Shown: positions 52,659 to 61,467 of the stretch, piece after piece | Layout: the number at the start of each line of letters is the position of its first letter | Numbering within the stretch: position 1 is the stretch's first letter | DNA from: GCA-2862585 sp049890295 | Lineage (GTDB): Bacteria; Bacteroidota; Bacteroidia; Flavobacteriales; UBA7312 | Reading direction: 5' to 3' | DNA: 64,000 bases | Assembly: GCA_049890295.1 (NCBI GenBank) | Contig: JBMHBP010000009.1 | Coordinates: forward strand, 106,065 to 170,064 | Made by a program: the position numbers and the translations under genes | The notes under the pieces: model-generated | What the model was told of the DNA's origin: nothing | What the model saw: the letters and a program-made list of their open reading frames with translations, nothing else | Databases searched by the model: none

Positions 52659-53480
52659 TTAGTATTTTTCAAATTTGGCAATTACCCAATTATCTTTAGT
52701 TATATGTTGTATGTACCGTAAATTATTTTTTTTAGCTTCCTCTTTTATAAGGTTCAAATCATGAAAGTAAAAGCCACTCAATAGTAATAAGCTATTGGAT
52801 TGCATATGATGGCTGTAGGTTGATATATCATCTAACAAAATATTTCTATTTATGTTTGCTAGTACAATATCAAAGTTACCCTTAATTTTACTTTTATCAC
52901 CCATTATAACATCAATATCAATACATTGATTGTTAAAAATATTTTCTTTAGCATTTTCAAATGCCCATTCTTCAATGTCTATTGCTAGTACTGTATTTGC
53001 TCCAAGTTTTTTAGCTAGTATGGCTAGTACAGCAGTGCCACAACCCATGTCTAACACCTTTTTATCGTTAAAACTTATATCTAACATTTCTATAATCATA
53101 CCTTCGGTAGTAGCATGATGACCTGTGCCAAATGACATTTTTGGAGTTATAACTATCTCAAAATCAACATCTAAAGATTCATGAAAATCTGCTCGAATAC
53201 CACATCGATTATCTATCAAAATTGGTTGAAAATCAGATTCCCACTCAGCATTCCAATTTTGTTTTTTGACTAGTTTTTCTTCAATTTCAATATGACAATC
53301 TATTTTATTACATATTGATTCAATTGTTTTTAGGTTAAACTTAGTTGTATCAATATATCCTTTTAAACCTGCATCAAATTCTTGGAAACTATCAAACTCT
53401 AATTCTGATAAATAAGCTATCAAAATATCATTCCAAGGCTGATTTGGAGAAAATTTAAATATGACTTCACTGAATTCCAC
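52659..53480 (-). CDS. prmA: Ribosomal protein L11 methyltransferase
   Basis: A 273-residue SAM-dependent methyltransferase that trimethylates ribosomal protein L11. Residues ~1-105 are the L11-recognition domain (WNAEWESDFQPI at ~72-83), then the Rossmann core with KVLDMGCGTAVLAILAKKLGA (~140-160), AIDIEEWAFENAKENI and the catalytic VLANINRNILLDDI (~206-219). Shorter N-terminus than E. coli PrmA, as usual in Bacteroidota. Its start overlaps the tpiA stop by one base; prmA after tpiA is a recurrent order in the phylum. Confidence 0.93.
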   Translation of the reverse strand: MEFSEVIFKFSPNQPWNDILIAYLSELEFDSFQEFDAGLKGYIDTTKFNLKTIESICNKIDCHIEIEEKLVKKQNWNAEWESDFQPILIDNRCGIRADFHESLDVDFEIVITPKMSFGTGHHATTEGMIIEMLDISFNDKKVLDMGCGTAVLAILAKKLGANTVLAIDIEEWAFENAKENIFNNQCIDIDVIMGDKSKIKGNFDIVLANINRNILLDDISTYSHHMQSNSLLLLSGFYFHDLNLIKEEAKKNNLRYIQHITKDNWVIAKFEKY

Positions 53481-54232
53481 TAAATAGCGTTTATTATTTG
53501 TATAAAATCTGAGGGATTTAGTGATGCTCCTCCTATTAATCCACCGTCAACATCATTTTTTGAAAACAACTCTTCTGCATTATTGGGTTTACAACTTCCA
53601 CCATATAGAATTGACATATTTTGTGCAATTTCGTTTCCATATTTTGTATTTATGGTCGAACGAATAAATGCATGCATTTCCTGAGCTTGTTCAGCACTTG
53701 CGGTTTTTCCGGTGCCAATTGCCCAAACTGGTTCGTAAGCAACTATTACTGATTTAATTTGCTGCGTAGTTAAATGGAAAAGTGCCTCTTCAATCTGTTG
53801 TTTAACAACTTCAAAATGTGACTGATTCTCTCGTTCTGAAAGTTGCTCACCACAGCAATATATAGGTTGTAAATTTTCTTCCAAACATCGATCAATTTTA
53901 ATGGCTATATCCGCATTTGTTTCATTGTGATAAGCTCTTCGTTCTGAATGACCAACAATTGCAAAGGTTGCTCCTACAGAGAATAACATTTGTGCCGATA
54001 CTTCACCAGTGTATGCACCTGATACGTGTTGACTACAATCTTGTGAACTGATGCTAATTTTTTCATCACAAAGCGTTGAAAGACTATGAATATGAGTTAA
54101 AGGAGCTCCTATGATCACAGTAACTTCACTTTCTGATTCATCAAGGTTTTGTTTTAGTTCATTGATATATATTTCTGCTTCTTCAATAGTCTTGTTTAAT
54201 TTCCAATTTCCAGCAATAACTTTTCTTCTCAT
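53480..54232 (-). CDS. tpiA: Triose-phosphate isomerase
   Basis: A 250-residue TIM-barrel enzyme interconverting dihydroxyacetone phosphate and glyceraldehyde 3-phosphate. Visible: KVIAGNWKLNKT (~4-15, catalytic Lys), FAIVGHSERRAYH (~92-104, catalytic His), VIVAYEPVWAIGTGKTA (~161-177, catalytic Glu) and ILYGGSCKPNNAEE plus GLIGGASL (~207-239, phosphate). Normal length and complete active site. It lies two bases after a peptide permease gene and overlaps prmA. Confidence 0.97.
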   Translation of the reverse strand: MRRKVIAGNWKLNKTIEEAEIYINELKQNLDESESEVTVIIGAPLTHIHSLSTLCDEKISISSQDCSQHVSGAYTGEVSAQMLFSVGATFAIVGHSERRAYHNETNADIAIKIDRCLEENLQPIYCCGEQLSERENQSHFEVVKQQIEEALFHLTTQQIKSVIVAYEPVWAIGTGKTASAEQAQEMHAFIRSTINTKYGNEIAQNMSILYGGSCKPNNAEELFSKNDVDGGLIGGASLNPSDFIQIINAI

Positions 54233-54234
54233 TT

Positions 54235-55311
54235 TTAATTAATTTTAATTCTTGGATCTAAATAGGCATAAATAATATCCACCAAAAAGTGGATACAAAT
54301 AAATAAAGTTGATATTGTTAATACACTTCCCATAACTACTGGCAAGTCTAGTTGATTTAATGCATCGACGATTTCTTTTCCTAAGCCATTCCAAGCAAAT
54401 ATATATTCAACAAAAACCGCACCTGCTAGTAGACTCGCAAACCAACCTGAAATAGCAGTTACAACTGGGTTTAATGAATTTTTTAGCACATGCTTTGTGA
54501 TTACCTTAAAGTAGCTTAATCCTTTTGCTTTTGCTGTTCGTACATAATCTTTTGAAAGGGTTTCCAAAAAAGAGGAACGACTCAATTGCATGATTACTGC
54601 TAATGGGCGAATTCCTAGCGTAATTGCAGGTAATATTAAGTTAGAAAGGCTAAGGTATTCACCTCTACCATAATCGTCAACAGAGTAAAGACTACCTGTC
54701 ATATTCAAGCCTGTTATATCGTGCCAAACAAACCCAAATAGCCAAGCAAAAATAATTGCTGAAAAGAATGACGGTATTGACATTCCTAATACTCCAAAAA
54801 ATAATGCAGATTTATCTATCCAGCTATCTTTGTAAATAGCAGAGAGAATACCTAAAACTATTCCTAATAGTATAGCTATTGATATAGATGCTAGAGCTAA
54901 AACGATTGTATTAGGTAGCGTATCGGCAATGATGTGACTGACTGACTTTCCTGACTGTTTAAACGAGGTCCTAAGGTGAGGTAATTTTGCAACAATATTA
55001 TATTTTTCGCTAGAAACTAGTGAAATGAATTTATATTTCTTTGATTCTAAATGAGTGTAATCGTCTGTATTTTTTGAGTGTACAGAAATAACTGATAAGT
55101 CGTTTAGATACAAAACATATTGATCAAACAGAGGCTTATCAAAGCCATACTTTTTTTTGATGTTTAATAATTGTTGTTGATCTTCCCTTTGATCTAACAT
55201 CATTCGAGCTGGGTCGCCAGGAAGTACGTTAAATAGTACAAACACTATACTTATCACCCCAAAAAGAATGATAAGTCCATAAGAAAGTCGATGAATAAGG
55301 TAAACTAACAA
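54235..55311 (-). CDS. Peptide ABC transporter permease (DppB-like), isolated
   Basis: A 358-residue inner-membrane permease. TM1 (~8-29) is followed by FNVLPGDPARMMLDQRED, the family signature, then about 65 periplasmic residues (KNTDDYTHLESKKYKF and on), and five more membrane segments. The ATPase-contact loop is YVRTAKAKGLSYFKVITKHVLKNSL (~255-279 region). Partner DppC, binding protein and ATPase genes are not adjacent; a DppC/DppB/binding-protein trio is 3-9 kb away. It is placed between a DoxX-like gene (overlap of seven bases) and tpiA. Confidence 0.88.
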   Translation of the reverse strand: MLVYLIHRLSYGLIILFGVISIVFVLFNVLPGDPARMMLDQREDQQQLLNIKKKYGFDKPLFDQYVLYLNDLSVISVHSKNTDDYTHLESKKYKFISLVSSEKYNIVAKLPHLRTSFKQSGKSVSHIIADTLPNTIVLALASISIAILLGIVLGILSAIYKDSWIDKSALFFGVLGMSIPSFFSAIIFAWLFGFVWHDITGLNMTGSLYSVDDYGRGEYLSLSNLILPAITLGIRPLAVIMQLSRSSFLETLSKDYVRTAKAKGLSYFKVITKHVLKNSLNPVVTAISGWFASLLAGAVFVEYIFAWNGLGKEIVDALNQLDLPVVMGSVLTISTLFICIHFLVDIIYAYLDPRIKIN

Positions 55312-56441
55312 GCGATATGATTTATTACATCATCATATTTTGGAAAATCATTAGAGTGCCATTTTCCTGTTACAGTACCTTTGTTGAGCATAATCAATCC
55401 AGGATTTGAACGAATCATTGTCTTCAATGTAGTTTCATCTGTAAAATAAAATGGATATTGAATGTTAAAATCTTGCTTAAATTTCAAAATATTATCATCG
55501 CTAGACGCACAGAGTGCATAAAATGGAATATTATTCTCAAGACAATTCTGGTAAAAAGTATTAATTTCATCTAGTTTTCCGGTTGATGTTTTTGTTATAT
55601 CATAACAAACTAACAGAAAAGCATTCTTTTCTTCTAATATTGAATAGGTGTAATCTATTCCATCTTTAAAAATACTAAAATCATGAATTGGCGGTTCATA
55701 ACCTTCTTGTAGAAGGATAGTTTGATCAGTCGCTTCAACAAAATCAAACTCTTCCCATTTCTCTTGATAGTCTGTAGAAAGCATATCTCGAGTCTCACCA
55801 CTTTGCTTGTCTTTAACAATATAAACTATAGCTTCCTCAGTGCATGGTAAGCTGAGTTCATCACAGGTTTTCATCCCATCAGCAATATTTTTACCAATAG
55901 CATAGGGTCTGTAATCTTTTATTGGCAAATGTCGGTATGTATGTATTACAAATGCAAAGCAAAAGAAGGTTACAATCGCTATTAGCATATTTTCTTTTTT
56001 ATTGTTCAGTAGTGGTGATATATATTTTTCTCCTTTGATTAGAATACCAATTAGAATCATTAGTATGATATCTTTTCCAAATGACTCCCAAGGGGTTAAT
56101 TTGATTGCATCACCAAAACATCCGCAATCGGTTACTTTATTGAAATAAGCACTGTAAAAGGTTAAAAAAGTAAAAAAGATAATCATACTCATTAATGACC
56201 AGTTAGTTAATTTAGGTCTTGAACCTATCAATACCATGAGCCCTAGAACAATTTCTACAATACAAATCCCTGCTGCCATCACTAAAGATAATGGAATCAA
56301 AAATTCTAAATTTAGTACATCAGCTGAAAAATATTCATCAAGTTTATATGAAAATCCTATGGCATCATTGGCTTTTATAAGTCCTGAAATAATGAATAAA
56401 ACTCCAACAAAAAATCGAGAAAAATAAGTTAAATACTTCAT
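55305..56441 (-). CDS. DoxX/MauE-like membrane protein with thioredoxin-like domain (BT_3928 type)
   Basis: A 378-residue protein: about four to five N-terminal membrane segments (~7-170) including FFVGVLFIISGLIKANDAIGF, EIVLGLMVLIGSRP and CGCFGDAIKLTPWESFGKDI (two Cys separated by one residue, ~108-110), then a soluble domain (~190-378) resembling a thioredoxin-like/peroxiredoxin fold (AFLLVCYDITK, FYALCASSDDNIL, YPFYFTDETTLK). The layout matches the BT_3928 type of Bacteroidota, always near DUF1599 and tpiA. A redox or vitamin K epoxide-like membrane function is possible; the CGC pair is suggestive only. Confidence 0.8.
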   Translation of the reverse strand: MKYLTYFSRFFVGVLFIISGLIKANDAIGFSYKLDEYFSADVLNLEFLIPLSLVMAAGICIVEIVLGLMVLIGSRPKLTNWSLMSMIIFFTFLTFYSAYFNKVTDCGCFGDAIKLTPWESFGKDIILMILIGILIKGEKYISPLLNNKKENMLIAIVTFFCFAFVIHTYRHLPIKDYRPYAIGKNIADGMKTCDELSLPCTEEAIVYIVKDKQSGETRDMLSTDYQEKWEEFDFVEATDQTILLQEGYEPPIHDFSIFKDGIDYTYSILEEKNAFLLVCYDITKTSTGKLDEINTFYQNCLENNIPFYALCASSDDNILKFKQDFNIQYPFYFTDETTLKTMIRSNPGLIMLNKGTVTGKWHSNDFPKYDDVINHIAC

Positions 56442-56442
56442 A

Positions 56443-56976
56443 TTAGTTTAGTTTAATTAGAGCAAAAATAGAATAGTTAATCATATCAAAATAATTGGCG
56501 TCAACTCCTTCAGAAATTAGCGTTTTACCTTGATTGTCTTCAATTTGCTTTATCCTTAGTAGCTTTTGTAAAATTAGGTCGGTCAAAGAGCTGACTCTCA
56601 TGTCTCGCCAAGCTTCACCGTAGTCATGATTTTTAGATTTCATTAAGTCTAATGATTGTTGATAGTAAAACGCATACAAGCTATTAATTTCATCATCATT
56701 TAAATCAGGCTGTTCAGCTATACCTTTTTCAAGCTGTATTAAAGCAATGACTGAATAATTCACAATACCTACAAATTCATTCCGAATATCCTCTCCTACT
56801 TTTTGTTCTCCTTTAATTTCGATACTCCTTATGCGTTGAGCTTTTATAAAGATTTGATCTGTTAGAGAAGATAGTCTTAGGATACGCCAAGCACAGCCAT
56901 AATCCTTCATTTTGTTGGTAAAAATATCCTTACATTTGGCAAAGGCCAAATTGTATTCCTTGATGGTTTTTTCCAT
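56443..56976 (-). CDS. DUF1599 family protein with internal duplication
   Basis: A 177-residue soluble protein made of two similar halves: KDYGCAWRILRLSSLTDQI (~22-40) and HDYGEAWRDMRVSSLTDLI (~113-131), each with a following RI+.IE segment. This is the DUF1599 (nucleotide modification associated) domain in tandem. The family has been linked in prediction to nucleotide/DNA-modification contexts, but in this phylum it sits in the conserved folP/tpiA block. Start codon is only 20 bases from divergent folP. Confidence 0.85.
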   Translation of the reverse strand: MEKTIKEYNLAFAKCKDIFTNKMKDYGCAWRILRLSSLTDQIFIKAQRIRSIEIKGEQKVGEDIRNEFVGIVNYSVIALIQLEKGIAEQPDLNDDEINSLYAFYYQQSLDLMKSKNHDYGEAWRDMRVSSLTDLILQKLLRIKQIEDNQGKTLISEGVDANYFDMINYSIFALIKLN

Positions 56977-56989
56977 GTATTGAATTTAT

Positions 56990-56997
56990 CAAATTTA
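56990..56997 (-). promoter_or_regulatory. Candidate -7 element for the DUF1599 gene, overlapping the folP start
   Basis: Minus-strand TAAATTTG, a TAnnTTTG match, ends 14 bases before the DUF1599 ATG and shares its outer base with the A of the folP ATG. No -33 match at the usual distance. Confidence 0.35.
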
Positions 56998-57860
56998 TGA
57001 CCACTAAAAATAAAGATTTTAATACACACAAAACGATAGAACTGGGTGATAAATTGCTTGATTTATCAACACCCGTAGTTATGGGGGTTTTAAACCTTAC
57101 TGATGACTCATTTTATGATGGTGGCAGGTATAATTCTGAAAAAAATGCACTAAAACAAACCGAAAAATTACTGGATGAAGGTGCTAGTATTATTGATATT
57201 GGTGCTTATTCTTCTCGACCAAATGCACCACACGTATCATTTGAGCAGGAATGGAATAGACTAAAGCATATTCTTAAAAATATTAACAGAGAATTTCCAG
57301 ATGCTATACTATCGGTTGATACCTTTAGATCTGAAATAGTAAAACGTGTATTGGAATTAGGTGCTGATATAATTAATGATATTTCTGCAGGAGAAATGGA
57401 TAATAGTATGCTTACTACTATTGGTAAACTAAATGTACCATATATTATGATGCATATGAAAGGAACACCTCAAACGATGCAGACTAACCCTTCGTATACT
57501 AATCTTTTAGCTGAAATTCAACATTTCTTTAAATCTAAAATTTCTTTTCTTAATGAAAAAGGTGCCGGCCGGATAATTATTGATCCAGGCTTTGGATTTG
57601 GTAAAACAATTGAAGATAACTATAAACTTTTAAATCAAATGGATAGTTTACAATCGTTTAGACTACCCATAATGGTTGGCTTGTCTAGAAAATCTATGAT
57701 TTATAAACTATTAAAAACCAATCCTGACAAAGCCCTAAATGGAACAACAGTTTTACACACAATAAGTCTTTTGAAGGGTGCATCAATTATTAGAGCTCAT
57801 GATGTAAGAGAGGCTGTTGAATGTATAAAATTAGTTAATTTTGCCAAAACTACCGCTTAA
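56997..57860 (+). CDS. folP: Dihydropteroate synthase
   Basis: A 287-residue TIM-barrel enzyme that joins 6-hydroxymethyl-dihydropterin pyrophosphate and p-aminobenzoate in folate synthesis; the target of sulfonamides. Visible: VMGVLNLTDDSFYDGGRYN (~28-46), GASIIDIGAYSSRPNA (~61-76), LSVDTFRSEIVKRVLELGADIINDIS (~102-128), MMHMKGTPQTMQ (~151-162), IIDPGFGFGKT (~195-205) and SIIRAHDVREA near the end. The usual pABA/pterin residues appear present. The stop shares one base with cdaA (TAATG), so the two are coupled. Confidence 0.96.
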   Translation: MTTKNKDFNTHKTIELGDKLLDLSTPVVMGVLNLTDDSFYDGGRYNSEKNALKQTEKLLDEGASIIDIGAYSSRPNAPHVSFEQEWNRLKHILKNINREFPDAILSVDTFRSEIVKRVLELGADIINDISAGEMDNSMLTTIGKLNVPYIMMHMKGTPQTMQTNPSYTNLLAEIQHFFKSKISFLNEKGAGRIIIDPGFGFGKTIEDNYKLLNQMDSLQSFRLPIMVGLSRKSMIYKLLKTNPDKALNGTTVLHTISLLKGASIIRAHDVREAVECIKLVNFAKTTA

Positions 57861-58636
57861 TGGATTTCTTAGAATTTAATATTATTGATATCATTGATAT
57901 TGTTTTAGTAGCAATTTTACTCTACCAATTATACAAACTTATCAAAGGAACTGTAGCAATTAAAATTTTCATTGGAATTGCAGCAATTTATTTACTATGG
58001 AAAATAGTAGAAGTATTTCAGATGGATTTATTAAGCGAAATTCTTGGTCAATTTATTGGAGTTGGTGTTTTGGCTGTTATCATTGTTTTTCAACAAGAAG
58101 TCAGACGTTTTTTACTAATGATTGGAAATACAAAATTTTTCTCAAAAGATGGTGTTCTAAAATTTAATTGGATAACTGATGAAACTGCTGCAGAGGTTAA
58201 TATCTCAGATATCGTTGACGCTTGTGATAAAATGGCTAAAACAAAAACAGGCTCTATTATTGTAATAACAAGAGAAAATGGCTTACCAAATTATATTGAA
58301 ACAGGTGAAAAAATGAATTCACAGACATCAAGTATATTACTTCAGAGTATTTTTTTTAAAAATAGCCCCTTACATGATGGTGCAGTAATTATTACTGGTA
58401 GTCAGGTAATGGCTGCACGTTGTGTTCTACCAACCATTGAAAATGACAGCTTTCCTTCAAATCTTGGAATGAGACACCGAGCTGCTGCAGGAGTTTCTGA
58501 AAATACTGATTGCATAGCTATTGTTGTTTCAGAAGAAAGAGGTAAAATATCAGTAGCCCTTAAAGGACAATTAGAAATTAGTTTGTCTAGAGAACAATTA
58601 AAAGATTTTTTACAAAGAGAACTTCATCAAAACTAA
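57860..58636 (+). CDS. cdaA: Diadenylate cyclase CdaA
   Basis: A 258-residue membrane-bound diadenylate cyclase: three N-terminal membrane segments (~12-85) and a DAC domain. Catalytic motifs are PLHDGAVII (~170-178) and GMRHRAAAGVSE (~200-211). It makes cyclic di-AMP, a second messenger that controls potassium and osmotic balance in many bacteria. Its start overlaps folP by one base, as is common in the phylum. A potassium/proton-type antiporter with RCK domains lies elsewhere in the window (15.9-17.7 kb), a plausible but untested target. Confidence 0.95.
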   Translation: MDFLEFNIIDIIDIVLVAILLYQLYKLIKGTVAIKIFIGIAAIYLLWKIVEVFQMDLLSEILGQFIGVGVLAVIIVFQQEVRRFLLMIGNTKFFSKDGVLKFNWITDETAAEVNISDIVDACDKMAKTKTGSIIVITRENGLPNYIETGEKMNSQTSSILLQSIFFKNSPLHDGAVIITGSQVMAARCVLPTIENDSFPSNLGMRHRAAAGVSENTDCIAIVVSEERGKISVALKGQLEISLSREQLKDFLQRELHQN

Positions 58637-59955
58637 CTCTTCAATCTTGGATCAAGAGCATCTCTCAAACCCTCACCGATCAAATTATAAATAGTGATAG
58701 TTATAAAAATAGCAAATCCTGGAAACATCACTAACCACCAAGCCTCAAATTCTTGACGTCCTAGATTTAATAATGATCCCCAAGTTACCACGTCGTCTGG
58801 TACACCAATACCTAAAAAAGACAGCGAACTTTCAATAAGAATTGCTGAAGCAACACCAAAAGCTATCGATACAAAAACTGGTGCAAGTGCATTAGGTAAT
58901 GCATGTTTAGCTATAGCTCTAAAATTAGAATATCCTAATGATTTGGCAGCTTGTATATATTCTAATTCTCGAATTCTTAAAAACTCAGCTCTAGTAAATC
59001 GCGCAATTCCTGTCCAAGAAGTTAATCCAATTATCACCATCACTAACCAAATACTACGAACAAAAATAGCCGAAATAGTAATGATAAGAATAAGTCTAGG
59101 AATAGAGTTTAATATTTCTATTCCTCTTGAAACAAAAGTATCGATTGGAACATATACCTCTTTTGACATCCATCCAAAGTTAAATAGTTTTGAAAGCAAT
59201 CTTGAGGCAATAATAATAGCAACGATCAATAGTAAGCTAATTAATAATTCTATAACTCCACTACCTGATGAAAATGCATTTGCCAAAACATATTTTCTTA
59301 CTCCAAAACCATAAAAGAACGCTAAAAATATTCCTAATAGTGTGAAGTAATATTTTGATCTTGTCATCATCAAATTTCTATCTCCGAAGTAACCAGCAAT
59401 AGCCCCTAGAAAGACGCCTATTATACTCGCTATACCCATAGCCAGAACACCTACTAAAAGAGAAATTCTAGTACCATGAATTAAGCCTGAAGCTAAATCT
59501 CTTCCAATTTTATCAGTACCCATTATGTGTCTCAAGCGGCTAGGTATTGTAACAATTTCGTTTTGACTATTTTTATAGCGTTGCTCGCCAAATGGAGAAA
59601 CATATTCTCTATTATATCTGTCACCATTGTCTGGAGAATATGGAATAGGTGCCCAAACAACTTTTTCAAGGTCTAACTTTCTCCAGTCTGTTATATCAAA
59701 TTGAAGCACTTCTACCTTATCTGTATCAGTATTATATACCGAATCAATAATTGAAGGATTGACTAAGGTTGAAAAAGCAGGGTAAAAAGTTTTGTTTTGG
59801 TACTTACAATACAGCGGTTGATCATTAGCAATGATTGGTGCAAAAATGGCAATAAAAATTAGTGCTACGAGTATGTAAAGAGAAAATAAAGCTGGCTTAT
59901 TCTTTTTAAACTGTAACCAAGCATATTTTTTAAATGAAAAATTATTCTGTTCCAT
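58633..59955 (-). CDS. Peptide ABC transporter permease (DppC-like), enlarged
   Basis: A 440-residue permease, about 140 longer than E. coli DppC. TM1 (~22-42) is followed by ~105 periplasmic residues (for instance LVNPSIIDSVYNTDTDKVEV), then RLRHIMGTDKIGRDLASGLIHG (~139-160), the DppC family core, and two extra hydrophobic segments (~205-222 and 232-252). The ATPase-contact loop is YIQAAKSLGYSNFRAIAKHALPNA (~343-366). It follows the DppB-like gene by five bases. No ATPase gene is near. The stop interlocks with cdaA in the four bases CTAA. Confidence 0.88.
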   Translation of the reverse strand: MEQNNFSFKKYAWLQFKKNKPALFSLYILVALIFIAIFAPIIANDQPLYCKYQNKTFYPAFSTLVNPSIIDSVYNTDTDKVEVLQFDITDWRKLDLEKVVWAPIPYSPDNGDRYNREYVSPFGEQRYKNSQNEIVTIPSRLRHIMGTDKIGRDLASGLIHGTRISLLVGVLAMGIASIIGVFLGAIAGYFGDRNLMMTRSKYYFTLLGIFLAFFYGFGVRKYVLANAFSSGSGVIELLISLLLIVAIIIASRLLSKLFNFGWMSKEVYVPIDTFVSRGIEILNSIPRLILIITISAIFVRSIWLVMVIIGLTSWTGIARFTRAEFLRIRELEYIQAAKSLGYSNFRAIAKHALPNALAPVFVSIAFGVASAILIESSLSFLGIGVPDDVVTWGSLLNLGRQEFEAWWLVMFPGFAIFITITIYNLIGEGLRDALDPRLKS

Positions 59956-59960
59956 ATTTG

Positions 59961-61457
59961 TTATTTGTATGAGATTCTTGGATCAACTACCGCATAAAGT
60001 ATATCAGCAACTAAGTATCCAATCATGGTCAAAAATCCAATAATAGTAAACACTGCTACAATCATTGGGTAATCAGAATTAAGTATAGAATTATATATTT
60101 CAAATCCCATACCCGGGATAGTGAAAATAGTTTCAATTATTACTGAACCTCCAATTGCCAGAGGAAAAATATTGGCAAAAACAGTAATGATAGGTAATAA
60201 AGAGTTTCTCAAAGCATGTTTTAACACCACCTTATTTTCAGCAAGGCCTTTTGCTCTTGCTGTCCTTATATAATCTTGACCAAATACATCTATAACGCCT
60301 ACTCTCATAATTCTACTTAAAAAAGCGAAAGAACTATAAGTATAAGTAATAAGTGGCAAAATAAAATAAGGAGCTCTATGAGACATTTTCTCCATTAACG
60401 ACCAGTCTGGGTTATAAAGAGTTGGATCTTGAATTCCAGAAACTGGAAACCACCTGAGTGTATCTGGATTAGCAAAAGTATACAACAAAAGTACACCTAT
60501 AAAAAAGCCCGGCATTGAATACAATACAAAAACTACTATTGAAGATATTCTGTCAAAGCGAGAATCTTTTTTGTAAGCAGAATAAACACCTAATGGAATA
60601 CTAATGATGTATGCAAAAATGACTGACAATATTGAAAAAGAAAAAGATATCCAGACTTTACTCCAAATTTTAGTATTAATAGGCTGGCTATCTATATATG
60701 AAAATCCAAAATCACCTCTTATAACACCTTTTCGTTGCTTGCTATCGCCAAATAACCAAAAATGATATTGATTTTTAGCACCATACCAAATAACTTTAGG
60801 TATATAACTTTTCCAAACTGACGCTTCATTGAGCATTTTCTCATAGACTGATTTAGTCAATAAAAATTCTTGCTCTACTGGTTTCAAAAAATCATACGAT
60901 TGGTATAGTTTACTCAATGATTCAAATTTAGAAGCAATCACATCAGGCTTGGCAGTTTCAAGCATAGCATTTATTTCAAAATTTGATTTTGTAATGATAT
61001 CATTAATTTCATTTTTAGTATACAGCCCCTTTCCTAAGGAATCTAAATTTGATGTATAGATATTATTTAAATCTAATTTTGAGTGACTCAACTGTGTCAA
61101 GGTCAGCTGATCAAAATATGCCGATACATCTGACCAATTTCCGTAATAATGTGATAATTCACTTAAACATGCTGAATGATCTTTATCAGCTACTTTGTAC
61201 AGGGTGTCACTATCACTGATGGATCCAAAACTGAAATAAAAAACTGGTAAATCAAGCCCTAGCTTTTTTCTCAAGTCTTGCTTTATTTTTTTTGATGCAT
61301 TTGATTGTTGATTAGCCGCTCCTTCTTTATCAGCCGAATTAGCTAGTTTTTCTACAGGATCAGCTGGTGCACTAATACTTATAATAAATGCTAGTAGTGA
61401 AATAGCTATTAAGGTAGGTATAAATACAAGAATACGTTTAGCAATATATTTTAACAT
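59961..61457 (-). CDS. Peptide ABC transporter permease (DppB-like), enlarged
   Basis: A 498-residue permease, roughly 160-190 residues longer than usual. TM1 (~8-30) leads to IISISAPADPVEKLANSADKEG, then a long periplasmic insertion (~45-250) rich in helices (YFDQLTLTQLSHSKLDLNN, FEINAMLETAKPDVIASKF), then GDFGFSYIDSQPINTKIW and five membrane segments. The ATPase-contact loop reads YIRTARAKGLAENKVVLKHAL (~415-435). It lies between the substrate-binding lipoprotein (ten bases) and the DppC-like gene (five), so one operon. Confidence 0.88.
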   Translation of the reverse strand: MLKYIAKRILVFIPTLIAISLLAFIISISAPADPVEKLANSADKEGAANQQSNASKKIKQDLRKKLGLDLPVFYFSFGSISDSDTLYKVADKDHSACLSELSHYYGNWSDVSAYFDQLTLTQLSHSKLDLNNIYTSNLDSLGKGLYTKNEINDIITKSNFEINAMLETAKPDVIASKFESLSKLYQSYDFLKPVEQEFLLTKSVYEKMLNEASVWKSYIPKVIWYGAKNQYHFWLFGDSKQRKGVIRGDFGFSYIDSQPINTKIWSKVWISFSFSILSVIFAYIISIPLGVYSAYKKDSRFDRISSIVVFVLYSMPGFFIGVLLLYTFANPDTLRWFPVSGIQDPTLYNPDWSLMEKMSHRAPYFILPLITYTYSSFAFLSRIMRVGVIDVFGQDYIRTARAKGLAENKVVLKHALRNSLLPIITVFANIFPLAIGGSVIIETIFTIPGMGFEIYNSILNSDYPMIVAVFTIIGFLTMIGYLVADILYAVVDPRISYK

Positions 61458-61467
61458 AAGTCCGAGA

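Noticed and set aside
58943..59314. 123-residue plus-strand frame inside the DppC-like permease gene
   Set aside because: Antisense shadow; hydrophobic codons read on the other strand give a pseudo-protein.
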